Assembly (NCBI GenBank): GCA_026706345.1
Contig: JAPOYX010000059.1
Coordinates: 1-61,655 of the forward strand
Direction: 5' to 3'
DNA length: 61,655 nucleotides
DNA from: Gemmatimonadota bacterium
GTDB taxonomy: Bacteria; JAAXHH01
Positions 8,193 through 17,593 of this stretch are shown here, piece by piece. Numbering within the stretch: position 1 is the stretch's first letter; each line of letters starts with the position of its first letter. The position numbers and the translations under genes were made by a program. Under the pieces are notes generated by a model, which had not been told where the DNA came from, searched no databases, and worked only from the letters and a program-made list of their open reading frames with translations.

Positions 8193-8663
8193 ATGGAAAA
8201 AGTGATGGAAATCATCGTTTTCCTCATGAAGCACATGCAGGATGAAAAGGGCCGCTTCAACGACATCGCCGATGTTTCCCAGACGCTGGTCGGTCACGGC
8301 TATACCCAGCAGGAGGTCAACACGGCCTTTGCCTGGCTGTTCGACCGCCTCCAGGCGCAGGCGGAAGTCGTGGTCGATCCGACCAAGCCGCTCCAGCCCA
8401 AACCCAACCGGATTCTGCACGCCGTGGAACAGCTGATGATCCAGCCGGACGCGTACGGCTACCTGCTGGAGCTTCGCGAACTGGGCCTGATCAACGATAC
8501 GCAGACCGAGCTGATCATCGAACGGGCCATGCTGACGGGCGCCCGTTCCGTCACCCGGGATGACATCAAAACCATCGCCGCCCCGATCCTGCTTGAATCG
8601 GAATCCGGCCAGGTCATGATCTGGTTGCCCGACGACCTCGAAGACGGCATAATCGGAAACTAG
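8193..8663 (+). CDS. smg: DUF494 (Smg) family protein
   Basis: This is a 156-residue protein with start MEKVMEIIVFLMKHM; an AGGAGG ribosome site at 8182-8187 selects the ATG at 8193 over upstream frames. The conserved DUF494 features are the N-terminal EIIVFLM helix, the linker KPLQPKPNRILHAVEQLM and the C-terminal WLPDDLEDGIIGN-like end. The function is not established. In Proteobacteria smg lies close to topA, and here it precedes topA by 41 bp, so the old gene neighbourhood is preserved. Confidence 0.92.
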   Translation: MEKVMEIIVFLMKHMQDEKGRFNDIADVSQTLVGHGYTQQEVNTAFAWLFDRLQAQAEVVVDPTKPLQPKPNRILHAVEQLMIQPDAYGYLLELRELGLINDTQTELIIERAMLTGARSVTRDDIKTIAAPILLESESGQVMIWLPDDLEDGIIGN

Positions 8664-8704
8664 AGACAGCCCCTCCATCATCCCCAGCGCGACTACGCAC
8701 AAAC

Positions 8705-11035
8705 ATGCCCAAATCACTTGTTATCGTGGAATCTCCGGCCAAGGCCCGTACGATTAAAAAGTACCTGGGCAAGGATTTCGAGATCATGGCGTCCGTGGGC
8801 CATGTCAGGGACCTGCCGCCCAAGAGCCTGGGGGTCGACGTCCAAAATGGCTTCAAGCCCGAGTATGTCACGATTCCGGAGAAGGAAAAGGTCGTAAAGG
8901 AGCTGCGCAGCGCGGCGCGGTCGGCCGATCATATCTTCCTGGCGACGGACCCCGACCGGGAAGGCGAAGCCATAGCCTGGCACGTGGCCAGCCAGTTGGG
9001 CAGCGGCAAGAAGGAAGTCGGAAGGGTCCTCTTCCACGAAGTAACGCCTCAGGCGGTGCGGACGGCCATAGACAAGCCCGTCCCCATCGACATGCAGAAA
9101 GTCAACGCCCAGCAGGCGCGCCGCGTCATGGACCGTCTCGTCGGATACCAGGTCAGCCCCTTTCTCTGGAAGACGATCACCGGAGGATTGAGCGCGGGCC
9201 GGGTACAGTCGGTGGCGCTGAGGCTGATTTGCGAACGGGAAACCGAGATCGAGAAGTTCGAAGTCGAAGAGTACTGGTCCATAGCGGCTCACCTCCGGTC
9301 GGAGCGGGACGCCGTATTCCCGGTGAAACTGATCCGTTCCGGCGGGGAGAAGCTCCATATCCCCGACGAGGAGGCGGCCCGGGGCCTGATCGACGACCTG
9401 CGCGGGAAGGCCTTCGAGATCGACGACATCACCAGGAAGCGCACGCAGCGCAATCCCTATCCGCCCTTCATCACCAGCACCCTGCAGCAGGACGCGGCCA
9501 GGCGCCTTCGGTTCACCACCCAGAAGACCATGATGATCGCCCAGCAACTCTACGAAGGCATCGAGCTGGGGGACGAGGGGGCCATAGGGCTGATTACCTA
9601 CATGAGGACGGACTCGACCCGCATCGTGGATGAAGCGGTCGAGGCCGTCCGAGGCCTGATCGCCGAAGTCTACGGCGCCGAGTACGTGCCCCCCAAGCCT
9701 CGCAGATTCAAGACCAAGCCGGGAGTCCAGGACGCCCACGAAGCGATCCGGCCCACAGCGGTGGACCGCAGCCCGGAAAAGCTCAAGTCCTTCCTGACGC
9801 CGGACCAGTACAAGCTGTACGAACTGATCTGGCTGCGTTTTGTGGCCTCCCAGATGCGGGCGGCCCGTTTCGACGTTACCACCGTGGACGTCCGGACCGG
9901 GAAGTACCTGTTTCGCGCCACGGGTACCGTGCCGACCTTCGCGGGGTTCCTGAAGGCTTACGAAGAACCTGTCGACGAAGACGCTGAACAGAAAGAGGAC
10001 GAGAAATCCCTGCCTGAGTTGCGGAAAGACGAAAAACTCGCCCTGGAGAAACTCGAGCCGAAGCAGCATTTCACCCAGCCTCCGCCCAGGTACACGGAGG
10101 CGAGCCTCGTCAAGGAACTCGAGGTCCGGCAGATCGGCCGGCCCAGCACGTATGCCCAGATCATCAGCACGCTGCGCATGCGCAAGTACGCGGCCATGAA
10201 GCAGGGCCGATTCACGCCCACGGACTTGGGCATGGCCGTAAACCGTATCCTGGTCATGGCCTTCCCGGACCTGTTCGACGTGGCGTTCACGGCCAGGATG
10301 GAAGACGCGCTGGACCGCATTGAAACGGGCGAGCTGGACTGGACCGGCACCCTGGTGGATTTCTACCAGCCCTTCAATGCGCGGCTTCAGTCCGTTAACG
10401 CCCAGCGATCGGAACTGAAAAGCACGCTGACGGAGGAAACGGACGAGACCTGCGAGAAGTGCGGCAAGTCCATGATCATCAGGTGGGGGCGCAACGGCCG
10501 TTTCATGGCGTGCGGGGGATTTCCCGCGTGCAGGAACACCAGACCGATTAACGACGGCGAGAACGCCGGCCTGAACTCCGACGAAGTATGCGATAAGTGC
10601 GGTCAGAAAATGGTCGTGAAAACCGGGCGGTACGGCCCGTTCCTGGCGTGCAGCGGATATCCGCGCTGCCGGCAGACGCGGCCGGTCAACCTCGGCGTCA
10701 ACTGCCCGGAAGAAGGTTGCGGGGGGTTCCTGACGGCGCGCCGGTCGCAGAAGGGCCGCAATTTCTTCGGTTGCAGCAACTACCCGAAGTGCCGGTTCGT
10801 GGTGTGGGACACCCCGGTCGATCACCGCTGTCCCCGCTGCGATTATCCCCTCATGGTCGAAAAACAGGAAAGGTCCGGCCGGTCGGCGCTGCAGTGTCCG
10901 AAATGCAAGCACCGGACCCGGCCCGCCGAGCCGGTACCCGCCGGTTCGGACCATGCGGACCATGCGGACCATGCGGACCATGCGGACCATGCGGACCATG
11001 CGGACCATGCGGACCAGAGGTTCCAGGAGGCGTGA
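8705..11035 (+). CDS. topA: DNA topoisomerase I with four zinc ribbons and a repeat-encoded His/Asp tail
   Basis: TopA relaxes negative supercoils by a type IA single-strand passage mechanism. The 776-residue chain begins with the TOPRIM domain ([20 protein letters not shown], then [14 protein letters not shown]). The active-site tyrosine is Y299 in [12 protein letters not shown], with [12 protein letters not shown] further on. Four C-terminal Cys4 zinc ribbons start near residues 583, 632, 674 and 708. The last 30 residues are unusual: a run of seven Asp-His-Ala units from the 9-bp repeat at 10948-11010, then DQRFQEA. It is 41 bp downstream of smg and 6 bp upstream of xerC. Confidence 0.97.
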   Translation: MPKSLVIVESPAKARTIKKYLGKDFEIMASVGHVRDLPPKSLGVDVQNGFKPEYVTIPEKEKVVKELRSAARSADHIFLATDPDREGEAIAWHVASQLGSGKKEVGRVLFHEVTPQAVRTAIDKPVPIDMQKVNAQQARRVMDRLVGYQVSPFLWKTITGGLSAGRVQSVALRLICERETEIEKFEVEEYWSIAAHLRSERDAVFPVKLIRSGGEKLHIPDEEAARGLIDDLRGKAFEIDDITRKRTQRNPYPPFITSTLQQDAARRLRFTTQKTMMIAQQLYEGIELGDEGAIGLITYMRTDSTRIVDEAVEAVRGLIAEVYGAEYVPPKPRRFKTKPGVQDAHEAIRPTAVDRSPEKLKSFLTPDQYKLYELIWLRFVASQMRAARFDVTTVDVRTGKYLFRATGTVPTFAGFLKAYEEPVDEDAEQKEDEKSLPELRKDEKLALEKLEPKQHFTQPPPRYTEASLVKELEVRQIGRPSTYAQIISTLRMRKYAAMKQGRFTPTDLGMAVNRILVMAFPDLFDVAFTARMEDALDRIETGELDWTGTLVDFYQPFNARLQSVNAQRSELKSTLTEETDETCEKCGKSMIIRWGRNGRFMACGGFPACRNTRPINDGENAGLNSDEVCDKCGQKMVVKTGRYGPFLACSGYPRCRQTRPVNLGVNCPEEGCGGFLTARRSQKGRNFFGCSNYPKCRFVVWDTPVDHRCPRCDYPLMVEKQERSGRSALQCPKCKHRTRPAEPVPAGSDHADHADHADHADHADHADHADQRFQEA
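10948..11016 (+). repeat. Seven perfect 9-bp repeats at the 3' end of topA
   Basis: GGACCATGC is repeated seven times without mismatch (10948-11010), followed by a partial unit to 11016. Rotated, the unit is GCGGACCAT, which shares the GCGGAC core with repeats in the DUF2064 and trmD genes. It is in frame and encodes Asp-His-Ala repeats ending 6 codons before the topA stop. Confidence 0.95.
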
Positions 11036-11041
11036 CCGATC

Positions 11042-11938
11042 ATGGAAAAAGAGGTCGGCGAATTCCTTGAGCATCTCGAAATCGAGCGAAACTACTCCCG
11101 GCACACCCGGTCGGCCTATGCCGGAGACCTGGCCCAGTTCCTGTCTTTCCTCTCCGACCACACCGGCACCGGCACGCCGGCACCGGATTCCATCGACAAG
11201 TCCGATGTGCGGGCATTCCTCCACCACCTGCACCGGGAAGGTTTCAGCAGGCGGACCATCGCGCGCCGTTTCGCGGCCGTGCGGTCCTTCTTTCACTTCC
11301 TCTGCCGGGAAGGGGTCGTTGCCTCGAATCCGTGCGTCTATCTTACCACGCCGAAATGGGACCGTCACCTGCCCCGGTTCCTGGACCGGAACCAGGTGGA
11401 AGCGTTGCTCGGCCAGCCCGACCGCAGCCAGGTGCTCGGACTGCGGGACGCGGTCATCCTGGAACTGCTCTACGGGGCCGGCATGCGGCTGTCGGAACTC
11501 GTCGGACTCGACATCGGCGCGATCGAACTGACGGAAGAGCGAATCCGGGTGATCGGGAAGGGGGACAAGGAACGCATCGTACCGCTGGGCGGGCAGGCGC
11601 TGTCCGCGCTGGCATCCTATATGGACGCCCGTCCCCTGCTGATCAGAACGGAGCGGGAAGATACGACCGCGCTGCTGCTTAACCAACACGGCCGCAGGCT
11701 GACGGGCCGCGGGGTCCAGTACATCCTGGGAAGATATGGCCTCAGGATAAGCCAGCAGGGGCTGACGCCCCACGTTCTCCGTCATACGACCGCTACGCAC
11801 CTGCTTGACGCCGGAGCGGATCTGCTGGCTGTCAAGGAACTGCTCGGCCACGAACGGCTTTCTACCACGCAAGTCTATACCCACGTCGCCCTCGACCGCC
11901 TCAAGAAGACGTACGACGACGCGCATCCCCGCGCCTGA
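11042..11938 (+). CDS. xerC: Tyrosine recombinase XerC/XerD
   Basis: The 298-residue recombinase has the family's full length. It has an N-terminal SAM-like core-binding domain (about 1-95) and a C-terminal catalytic domain. The active-site set is complete: R149 (GMRLSELVG), K173, H244 and R247 ([12 protein letters not shown]), H270 (LLGHERLST) and the nucleophile Y279 (QVYTHV). It is expected to resolve chromosome dimers at dif. AGGAGG at 11025-11030 lies 11 nt before the ATG. The topA-xerC order is a conserved housekeeping neighbourhood, which argues against a phage integrase. Confidence 0.95.
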   Translation: MEKEVGEFLEHLEIERNYSRHTRSAYAGDLAQFLSFLSDHTGTGTPAPDSIDKSDVRAFLHHLHREGFSRRTIARRFAAVRSFFHFLCREGVVASNPCVYLTTPKWDRHLPRFLDRNQVEALLGQPDRSQVLGLRDAVILELLYGAGMRLSELVGLDIGAIELTEERIRVIGKGDKERIVPLGGQALSALASYMDARPLLIRTEREDTTALLLNQHGRRLTGRGVQYILGRYGLRISQQGLTPHVLRHTTATHLLDAGADLLAVKELLGHERLSTTQVYTHVALDRLKKTYDDAHPRA

Positions 11939-11941
11939 TTT

Positions 11942-13679
11942 ATGAACCGGACGCCGGTCATTCTCGCTTTGATGGTCTCGTTCGGCATGACCGCCCTGGC
12001 CTGCGCCCGCGAAGGCATGCCCCCCGGCGGCCCCCGGGACCGCTTTCCGCCCTACGTGGTGGAAACCGATCCACCGGCGGGCTCGACCCACGTACCGTTG
12101 GACGTTTCCCCGAAGCTGACCTTCAACGAACGCATCCAGCCCCGTTCCATCGAGGGCAATCTTTTCATTGCGCCCATCGTCGAATTCGAAGCCGAAGCGA
12201 ACTGGCGGGGCAACGAGATTACGGTTCGGTTCGAGGAGCCCATTCTGAGCGAGAGAACCTACATCATTCCGGTGGGCACCGGCATCAGGGACATGCGGGG
12301 GCACCGGCATCAGGGACATGCGGGGGAACCGTATGGATTCCACCTATGTATATGCGCTGTCGACCGGCCCGAACATCGAAGAGGGGGAGGTCAGCGGCCT
12401 GGTGGTCCACGAAGGCCGGCCTGCCAGGAATGCTTACATCTGGGCCTACAGCCTCTCCGGAAAGCCCGATCCAGACCCGGCCGGTACGACCCCGGACTAC
12501 CTGATCCAGGCCGGCCGGGACGGTACCTTTACTTTTACTCATCTCTCGACCGACCGTTACCGTTTCTTCGCCTTTCTGGACCAGGGCAGAGACCGTCTCT
12601 ATGACGCGGATGTGGATCCGGTCGGGGTACCGACACGAGACGTCGTCCTGTCTGAAGAGGAAATGGCGGACGGTCCAATGTGGTTCCGCATGGCCGTAAA
12701 CGACACCGCCGCCATGCACGTGACATCCGTCCGGACCTCCCACATGCGTGAACTGAGTGTTTTCTTGAGCGAAGCACCCCGCGGAGACCAGGTCCAGGAC
12801 CTCGACGCCTACGTTATCACCAGCGTGGAGAAGGAAGAAAGCCTCGAGGTCACGTCCGCGTACCAGGATCCGGCGGACCCGGCGACTATCGTGCTCACCA
12901 CGGCGCCCCAGGTCCGCGACAGGGCGTATCTCCTGACCGTGAACGGACTGGAAAACACCTGGGGGGAACCCATCGACTCGACGGAAAACACCGCCGAATT
13001 CACCGGGTCGTCCACAGAGAACCCGCCGCGGCCGAGACTCCTGGAGGTTCAACCGGGCAACCGTTCGCGGGATATCGCGCAGTCCACCGAGCTCCTGTTC
13101 TCTTTCAGCGAGCCCGTGTTCATGGAGGAAGGGGCCGTGGTCCTGTTGGACTCCACGGGCCTGGAGGCAGGCGGGGGGATTCGATGGATTAACCCCACGG
13201 TCGCCGCGATGCGGCCCGATACCCTGCTTCAGCCGAGTGCCGAGTACGAGATCCTCGTACTGGCCGGCCTGGTTAAAAACGGGTTCGACCTGCCGCTGCA
13301 GGCCACGGGCGACCGTCCCGATACGCTCGCTTACGCCTTCTCTACCATCAATCCCGAGAGTTACGGTACACTGTCGGGGCGGTTCGAAGATGAAGACCCC
13401 GCGATCACGGGGCCCGTGGAGATCGCCCTTTACGGCGTACGGGACGCGGCCCCCTCGTCGGAGATCGAACTGGCCGGACCGGGTGATTTTCGGTTTGACA
13501 ACGTCCTGCCAGGCCGGTACATCCTGCAGGCCTATCGCGACGCGAACGGAAACGGACGATATGATTTCGGTTCCGCGATGCCCTTCGTTCCCGCCGAACG
13601 GTCCATGGTCCACCCGGATACCGTGGAGATACGAACGGGGTGGGAGACGGAGGACGTAACGCTCAGGCTGAACCGCTAG
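11942..13679 (+). pseudogene. Ig-like-domain lipoprotein, frameshifted by a 25-bp tandem duplication
   Basis: The gene starts MNRTPVILALMVSFGMTALACAREG, a signal peptide with lipobox-like Cys, followed by PPGGPRDRFPPYVVETDPPAGSTHVP and a bacterial Ig-like domain with a NERI/SEPI-type strand. This is the pattern of Ig-like surface lipoproteins in FCB-group genomes. The first frame runs 11942-12604 but leaves the family sequence after VGTGIRDMRG. The family sequence resumes in another frame from about 12318 with NRMDSTYVYALSTGP and runs to 13679: a carboxypeptidase-regulatory-like segment, a second Ig-like segment with SEPVFMEEG, and a C-terminal VLPGRYILQAYRDANGNGRYD domain. Removing one copy of the 25-bp repeat at 12274-12323 restores one continuous frame of about 570 codons. 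It is called a pseudogene unless reads show otherwise. Confidence 0.85.
12274..12323 (+). repeat. 25-bp exact tandem duplication causing a frameshift
   Basis: Positions 12274-12298 and 12299-12323 are identical, starting GGGCACCGGCATC and ending GACATGCGG. Because 25 is not a multiple of three, the duplication shifts the reading frame of the lipoprotein gene by +1. Confidence 0.97.
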
Positions 13680-13714
13680 TCCGTCAGCATCCCGGTGCAT
13701 GAAAGGAGCTGTCC

Positions 13715-14605
13715 GTGAACCACGGGAATACCGTCCTTACTTTGCAGGACGCGGTGGATGTCCTGAAGACCCGGGGCATCGTAACCGTCGAAGGCGTGTT
13801 TTCACAGGAAGAGACGGCGGAGTTCCGGACCCTCCTGGACCGGACCATCGAGGAAGCGAGCCGCGTCGCGACCTACAAGGGGCGGCCGACCGACAAGCTT
13901 CTGGGCAAGTCGAGGGACACGGTCTGGCTGCTGTGGGAACTCTATGCCGTTTGCGAAGGCGGGCTCCGGTTCTCGCGGCATCCCGCCATCGTCCGTGTGC
14001 TGGAGCGCGCGCTGGGAGAGCCGGTCCGGCACGCGAGCATCGGCACGATGTTCGACAAGGTGGCCGGCGGGGACGCCGAGATCGGGTGGCACCAGGATAC
14101 CTTCTTCATCGTCGATCCGCCGGACGACGGGGACACCGACCTCACGGGATACTGGACCCAGTTCGGCCACGTGCACGTCCGGCCCGGCGATATCGAATGG
14201 AAGGAAGACTACTTCCGGAAGACCATCATCGTGCGCATCAACGTGGATCCGCAGACCATCGAGAACGGCGCCATGAAGGTCCTCCCCGGATCCTATCTCG
14301 AAGGGCCTCTCGAACTGGCAGCCAGGCCGGGCGGACCGGGCGGGCTGGCGGACTATGTCGCCGCCCACGAACACGAGGCCATCGACTGCACGGCGGGCGA
14401 GGGCAGCGTCACCTTCTACTACCCCACCATGCTCCACAGTTCGGCGGTCAGCACGGCGCCGCCGGGCGAGCACCGGCGGGCCGCCGCACACCGGGTCCGC
14501 GCGGAAAGCCTGGAGATTCCGGGATGGAAATGGCCCGTGGACTGGCCGGAAGGCGCGGAACGGATCCGGCCGGAATCCGGTTTCGATCTGGACCCCTTCC
14601 CCTGA
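13715..14605 (+). CDS. Phytanoyl-CoA dioxygenase (PhyH) family protein
   Basis: This 296-residue Fe(II)/2-oxoglutarate-dependent oxygenase starts with GTG at 13715, behind the ribosome site AAGGAG at 13702-13707. The iron-binding HxD is in EIGWHQDTFFIV (about 128), and the distal His is in MLHSSAVST (about 240), followed by an Arg-containing segment for 2-oxoglutarate. GAMKVLPGSYLEG is a typical conserved loop. Members hydroxylate diverse small molecules and are numerous in uncultured marine bacteria; the substrate is unknown. A short RPGGPGGLAD insertion at 14324-14352 comes from the same GCGGAC repeat type seen elsewhere. It converges with the next gene. Confidence 0.92.
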   Translation: MNHGNTVLTLQDAVDVLKTRGIVTVEGVFSQEETAEFRTLLDRTIEEASRVATYKGRPTDKLLGKSRDTVWLLWELYAVCEGGLRFSRHPAIVRVLERALGEPVRHASIGTMFDKVAGGDAEIGWHQDTFFIVDPPDDGDTDLTGYWTQFGHVHVRPGDIEWKEDYFRKTIIVRINVDPQTIENGAMKVLPGSYLEGPLELAARPGGPGGLADYVAAHEHEAIDCTAGEGSVTFYYPTMLHSSAVSTAPPGEHRRAAAHRVRAESLEIPGWKWPVDWPEGAERIRPESGFDLDPFP

Positions 14606-14708
14606 TCTCCGCCTCCGGCTCCGCGCACTCCAGCATCGAGCCCTCCTGCGACGAGCCCTTCAGCACCGAACCCCGCCTCCGGCCCGACGTCTACCACCGC
14701 CCCGGTCC

Positions 14709-16418
14709 CTATCTCCGCCCGGACGCTTCTCCGCGTTCCCCGATGTACAGGGTGGCGAAGGCCGGCGCGAAACCGCTCCACCTGCGGTCGCCGAACCGGT
14801 TTTCCCCGATGCCCATGACCCAGGGCTTGACCAGGGTCGCGTTGACCATGTTGTGCAGGAATACGCCCGCGGCTTCCTCGGCCAGGATCACCTCGGCATC
14901 CTGGTACATGGCGACGCGTCTGTCCTCGTCGAATACCCGCGCGGCGGCATCCACCAGGCGATCGAAACCATCGTGTTGCCAGTCCTGCCGGCCCGATCCC
15001 GCGGGCTGGGAGCGCCACGGCACGGCGATCATGTCGCTGGGGTCCGGGTAGTCCATGTTGAACCAGAGAAATCCCCACGGGATCTCGTGGTCGCGCATGA
15101 AGGCGTTGAAGGCGTTGGTGGACTGCTGACGGAGATTCACTCTGATCCCCAGGTGTTCCCGGAACATCTGCTGCATGGCGACCACCACGTTCCATTCGTC
15201 CGGCGTCGGCGGCTGGCCCCGCACCCAGAGTTCGAGCGGGGGAAGTCCCTTGCCGCCGGGATAGCCCGCCTCCGCCAGTCTCTGCCGTGCCAGCTCTGGA
15301 TCGAAGGCCTGGTACTTCCGGATCCGCTCCACCTGGTAACCGGGAAACCCTTTCGGCAGCATGCCGTAGGCGGGCGTGGCGCCGCCGCCCAGGACGACGT
15401 TGCAGATGGCCTCACGGTCGATGGCGTGGGCGAGGGCCTGGCGCAGCCGGACGTTATTGTAGGGAGGCTCGGTTGTCCTGAAGATCGTATAGTAGGTGCC
15501 GAAGTTGGGGTAGGTGATCAGCTCGCGGCTCAGGGCGGGATCCATACGCGCGTGGTGATAGTCGGGGCCCAATACGGCGATCCGGTCGAATTCACCGTTT
15601 TCATAGGCGGGCAGGCCCCGCCAGCCCGGAAGGATGAAGGTGAACTCAATGCGTTCGAGGTATCCCTTCCACGGTCCGTTGTAGTGGGGATTGAGCGTAT
15701 AGGTCATGCCGACGCTCTTGTCCCAGGTCGCGAGACGCCAGGTGGAATTGGACACGCAGTATTCCGGTTCGGACCACTGTATCCCGTACTTTTCCACCTG
15801 CCACCGGGGCGCCGGCACGGAGGTAAAAAAGGTGAGTATGTAGGGGAAATAGGAACAGGGTTCTTCGGTTTCGATCACCAGCGTTCGGTCGTCCACGGCC
15901 CTGACGCCGACGGTCGACGCATCGCTTGTCTGCCCCGAGTTGAAGGCCCGGGCGCCCTTGATCGGATAGTAGAAGTAGGCGAAGATGTTGGCGTTGGCGG
16001 GATCGAGCAGCCGGCGGAAGGACCACGCGAAATCGTGGGCGGTCACCGGCCGGCCGTCGCTCCACTTCGCGCCCGCGCGGATCCTGAAAGTCCAGGTCAC
16101 GTGGTCGTCCGCTACGGACCAGGACTCGGCCGCCGCGCCCCTGATCTCCATGTCTTCGTCGAAGACCAGCAGGGATTCGAAGAGGAAGGCGTTGAACTGG
16201 GCGTCAAAGAGGGATATGCCCACGTCCAGGGTGGACGGCTCCAGCATGCTCAGCCGGATGTACTGCTCGCCCAGGGGCGCGGCGTCGGCCGGCAGCTCCC
16301 GGCCCACCGAATTGACGCGCGACGCCTGCGTTCCGGCGCCGGATCCGTCACCCGGCGATCCGCAGGCCGCGATGAAAAACGCCGCGGTGCAGATAAGGGC
16401 GTGTATCCGTCGACGCAT
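14709..16418 (-). CDS. ABC transporter substrate-binding lipoprotein, family 5 (peptide/OppA-like)
   Basis: This periplasmic solute-binding lipoprotein is about 569 residues from the ATG at 16418 (behind GAGGGG); an ATG at 16442 is less likely. The signal peptide ends with the lipobox FIAACGS. Family SBP_bac_5 features are LSMLEPSTLDVG, LFESLLVFDEDM, AESWSVADDHVTWTFRIRAG, AKWSDGRPVTAHDFAWSF, RQALAHAIDREAICN and LRQQSTNAFNAF. Such proteins capture oligopeptides or similar ligands for a two-permease, two-ATPase importer. No permease or ATPase genes are adjacent, so it is an orphan binding protein. It heads towards the plus-strand PhyH gene. Confidence 0.93.
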   Translation of the reverse strand: MRRRIHALICTAAFFIAACGSPGDGSGAGTQASRVNSVGRELPADAAPLGEQYIRLSMLEPSTLDVGISLFDAQFNAFLFESLLVFDEDMEIRGAAAESWSVADDHVTWTFRIRAGAKWSDGRPVTAHDFAWSFRRLLDPANANIFAYFYYPIKGARAFNSGQTSDASTVGVRAVDDRTLVIETEEPCSYFPYILTFFTSVPAPRWQVEKYGIQWSEPEYCVSNSTWRLATWDKSVGMTYTLNPHYNGPWKGYLERIEFTFILPGWRGLPAYENGEFDRIAVLGPDYHHARMDPALSRELITYPNFGTYYTIFRTTEPPYNNVRLRQALAHAIDREAICNVVLGGGATPAYGMLPKGFPGYQVERIRKYQAFDPELARQRLAEAGYPGGKGLPPLELWVRGQPPTPDEWNVVVAMQQMFREHLGIRVNLRQQSTNAFNAFMRDHEIPWGFLWFNMDYPDPSDMIAVPWRSQPAGSGRQDWQHDGFDRLVDAAARVFDEDRRVAMYQDAEVILAEEAAGVFLHNMVNATLVKPWVMGIGENRFGDRRWSGFAPAFATLYIGERGEASGRR

Positions 16419-16508
16419 CGACCCCTCAAGTTTACCACGCACCGCCGGACCATGGGCTGCCTGCCGTCCATGCGGTCCGGCGCCGCAGGTTGCCCGCAGG
16501 CCAATCGG

Positions 16509-17510
16509 TCATTCTTCCGCGAAGGCGGCGTCGAAGGCCACGTCGGACGGCGGAAAGTCGACGCCCTTCGTGAAGTCGCAGGCTTCCTCGGCGCCATGCT
16601 CACGGTCCATACCGCTGTCTTCCCACTCGATGGAGAGGGGGCCCTGGTACCCGATCTCGTTCAGCGCGCGGATGATCTCCTCGAAATCGATGCTGCCGCG
16701 GCCGAGCGACCGGAAATCCCAGTAGCGGTCGGGATGGCCGAAATTGACGTGCCCGCCGAACACCCCGGCCCGGGTCGGGCGTTCCGACCACCAGACGTCT
16801 TTCATGTGCACGTGGTAGATGCGATCGCGGAAGGTCCGGATGAAGTCCACGTAGTTCACGCCCTGGTAGCCGAAGTGGCTGGGATCGTAGTTGAATCCGA
16901 AGGCCTCGCGGTTGCCCAGGGCGTCCAGCGCGCGCTGGGCGGACGAGATGTCGAAGGCGATCTCCGTGGGATGCACTTCCAGGCCATACCTCACGCCGAC
17001 CTCGTCGAACACGTCCAGGATCGGATTCCAGCGCGCCGCGAAATCATCGAATCCCGCGTCGATGGACGACGGGTCCACGGGCGGGAAGGAATAGAGCAGG
17101 TGCCAGATCGACGAACCGGTGAACCCGTTGACCACGTCGAGGCCCATGTTCGCGGCCGCCCGGGCGGTCTGCTTCATCTCTTCGGCGGCGCGGCGGCGCA
17201 CGCCTTCCGGGTCCCCGTCTCCCCAGACATGGGGCGGCAGGATCGCCTCGTGACGGGAATCGATCAGATCGCAGACCGCCTGTCCGGCGAGATGATTGCT
17301 GATGGAGAATATCTGCAGGCCGTGCTTTTCGAGCAGCGCCCTGCGGTCTTCGCAGTACGCCTTGCTCCCGGCGCCCTGATTGACGTCGAAATGGTCACCC
17401 CAGCAGGCCAGCTCGAGACCGTCGAACCCCCATCCCGCCGCCTTCTCGGCGAGGGTTTCAAGGGTGAGGTCCGCCCACTGGCCGGTAAAAAGCGTTACGG
17501 GACGGGACAT
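16509..17510 (-). CDS. Sugar phosphate isomerase/epimerase family TIM-barrel protein
   Basis: The 333-residue protein belongs to the xylose-isomerase-like TIM-barrel superfamily. Metal-ligand-type residues are seen in [34 protein letters not shown] and SIEWEDSG near the C-terminus. An AAGGAG site precedes the ATG at 17510. It lies next to a Gfo/Idh/MocA oxidoreductase on the same strand. Such pairs usually act on inositols or oxidised sugars; the specific substrate is unknown. It probably forms a two-gene catabolic unit with the upstream oxidoreductase. Confidence 0.92.
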   Translation of the reverse strand: MSRPVTLFTGQWADLTLETLAEKAAGWGFDGLELACWGDHFDVNQGAGSKAYCEDRRALLEKHGLQIFSISNHLAGQAVCDLIDSRHEAILPPHVWGDGDPEGVRRRAAEEMKQTARAAANMGLDVVNGFTGSSIWHLLYSFPPVDPSSIDAGFDDFAARWNPILDVFDEVGVRYGLEVHPTEIAFDISSAQRALDALGNREAFGFNYDPSHFGYQGVNYVDFIRTFRDRIYHVHMKDVWWSERPTRAGVFGGHVNFGHPDRYWDFRSLGRGSIDFEEIIRALNEIGYQGPLSIEWEDSGMDREHGAEEACDFTKGVDFPPSDVAFDAAFAEE

Positions 17511-17593
17511 GATCGGTTGCTCCTTTCTGTTTCATTTGCGACGCGGGTCCGCCTCTCCATCCCGCGCCGGTAGCTAATGCACGGGGCGGCGGC

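Noticed and set aside
11042-11938. Phage or integron integrase marking a mobile element
   Set aside because: The topA-xerC neighbourhood, length and residues fit housekeeping XerC/D; no att-like repeats, cargo or composition change were seen.
8714-12343. 1209-codon open frame antisense to topA and xerC
   Set aside because: It mirrors the real genes in a GC-rich third-codon pattern, and its translation is Arg/Gly/His/Val-rich without any domain. The plus-strand topA and xerC are unmistakable.
12318-13679. Separate 453-residue gene starting at 12318
   Set aside because: Its start lies inside the 25-bp duplication and its sequence is the direct continuation of the lipoprotein from 11942, so it is the downstream part of one broken gene.
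14355-17573. 1072-codon plus-strand open frame over the binding-protein and isomerase genes
   Set aside because: It is the shadow of two clear minus-strand genes and has no recognisable motif.
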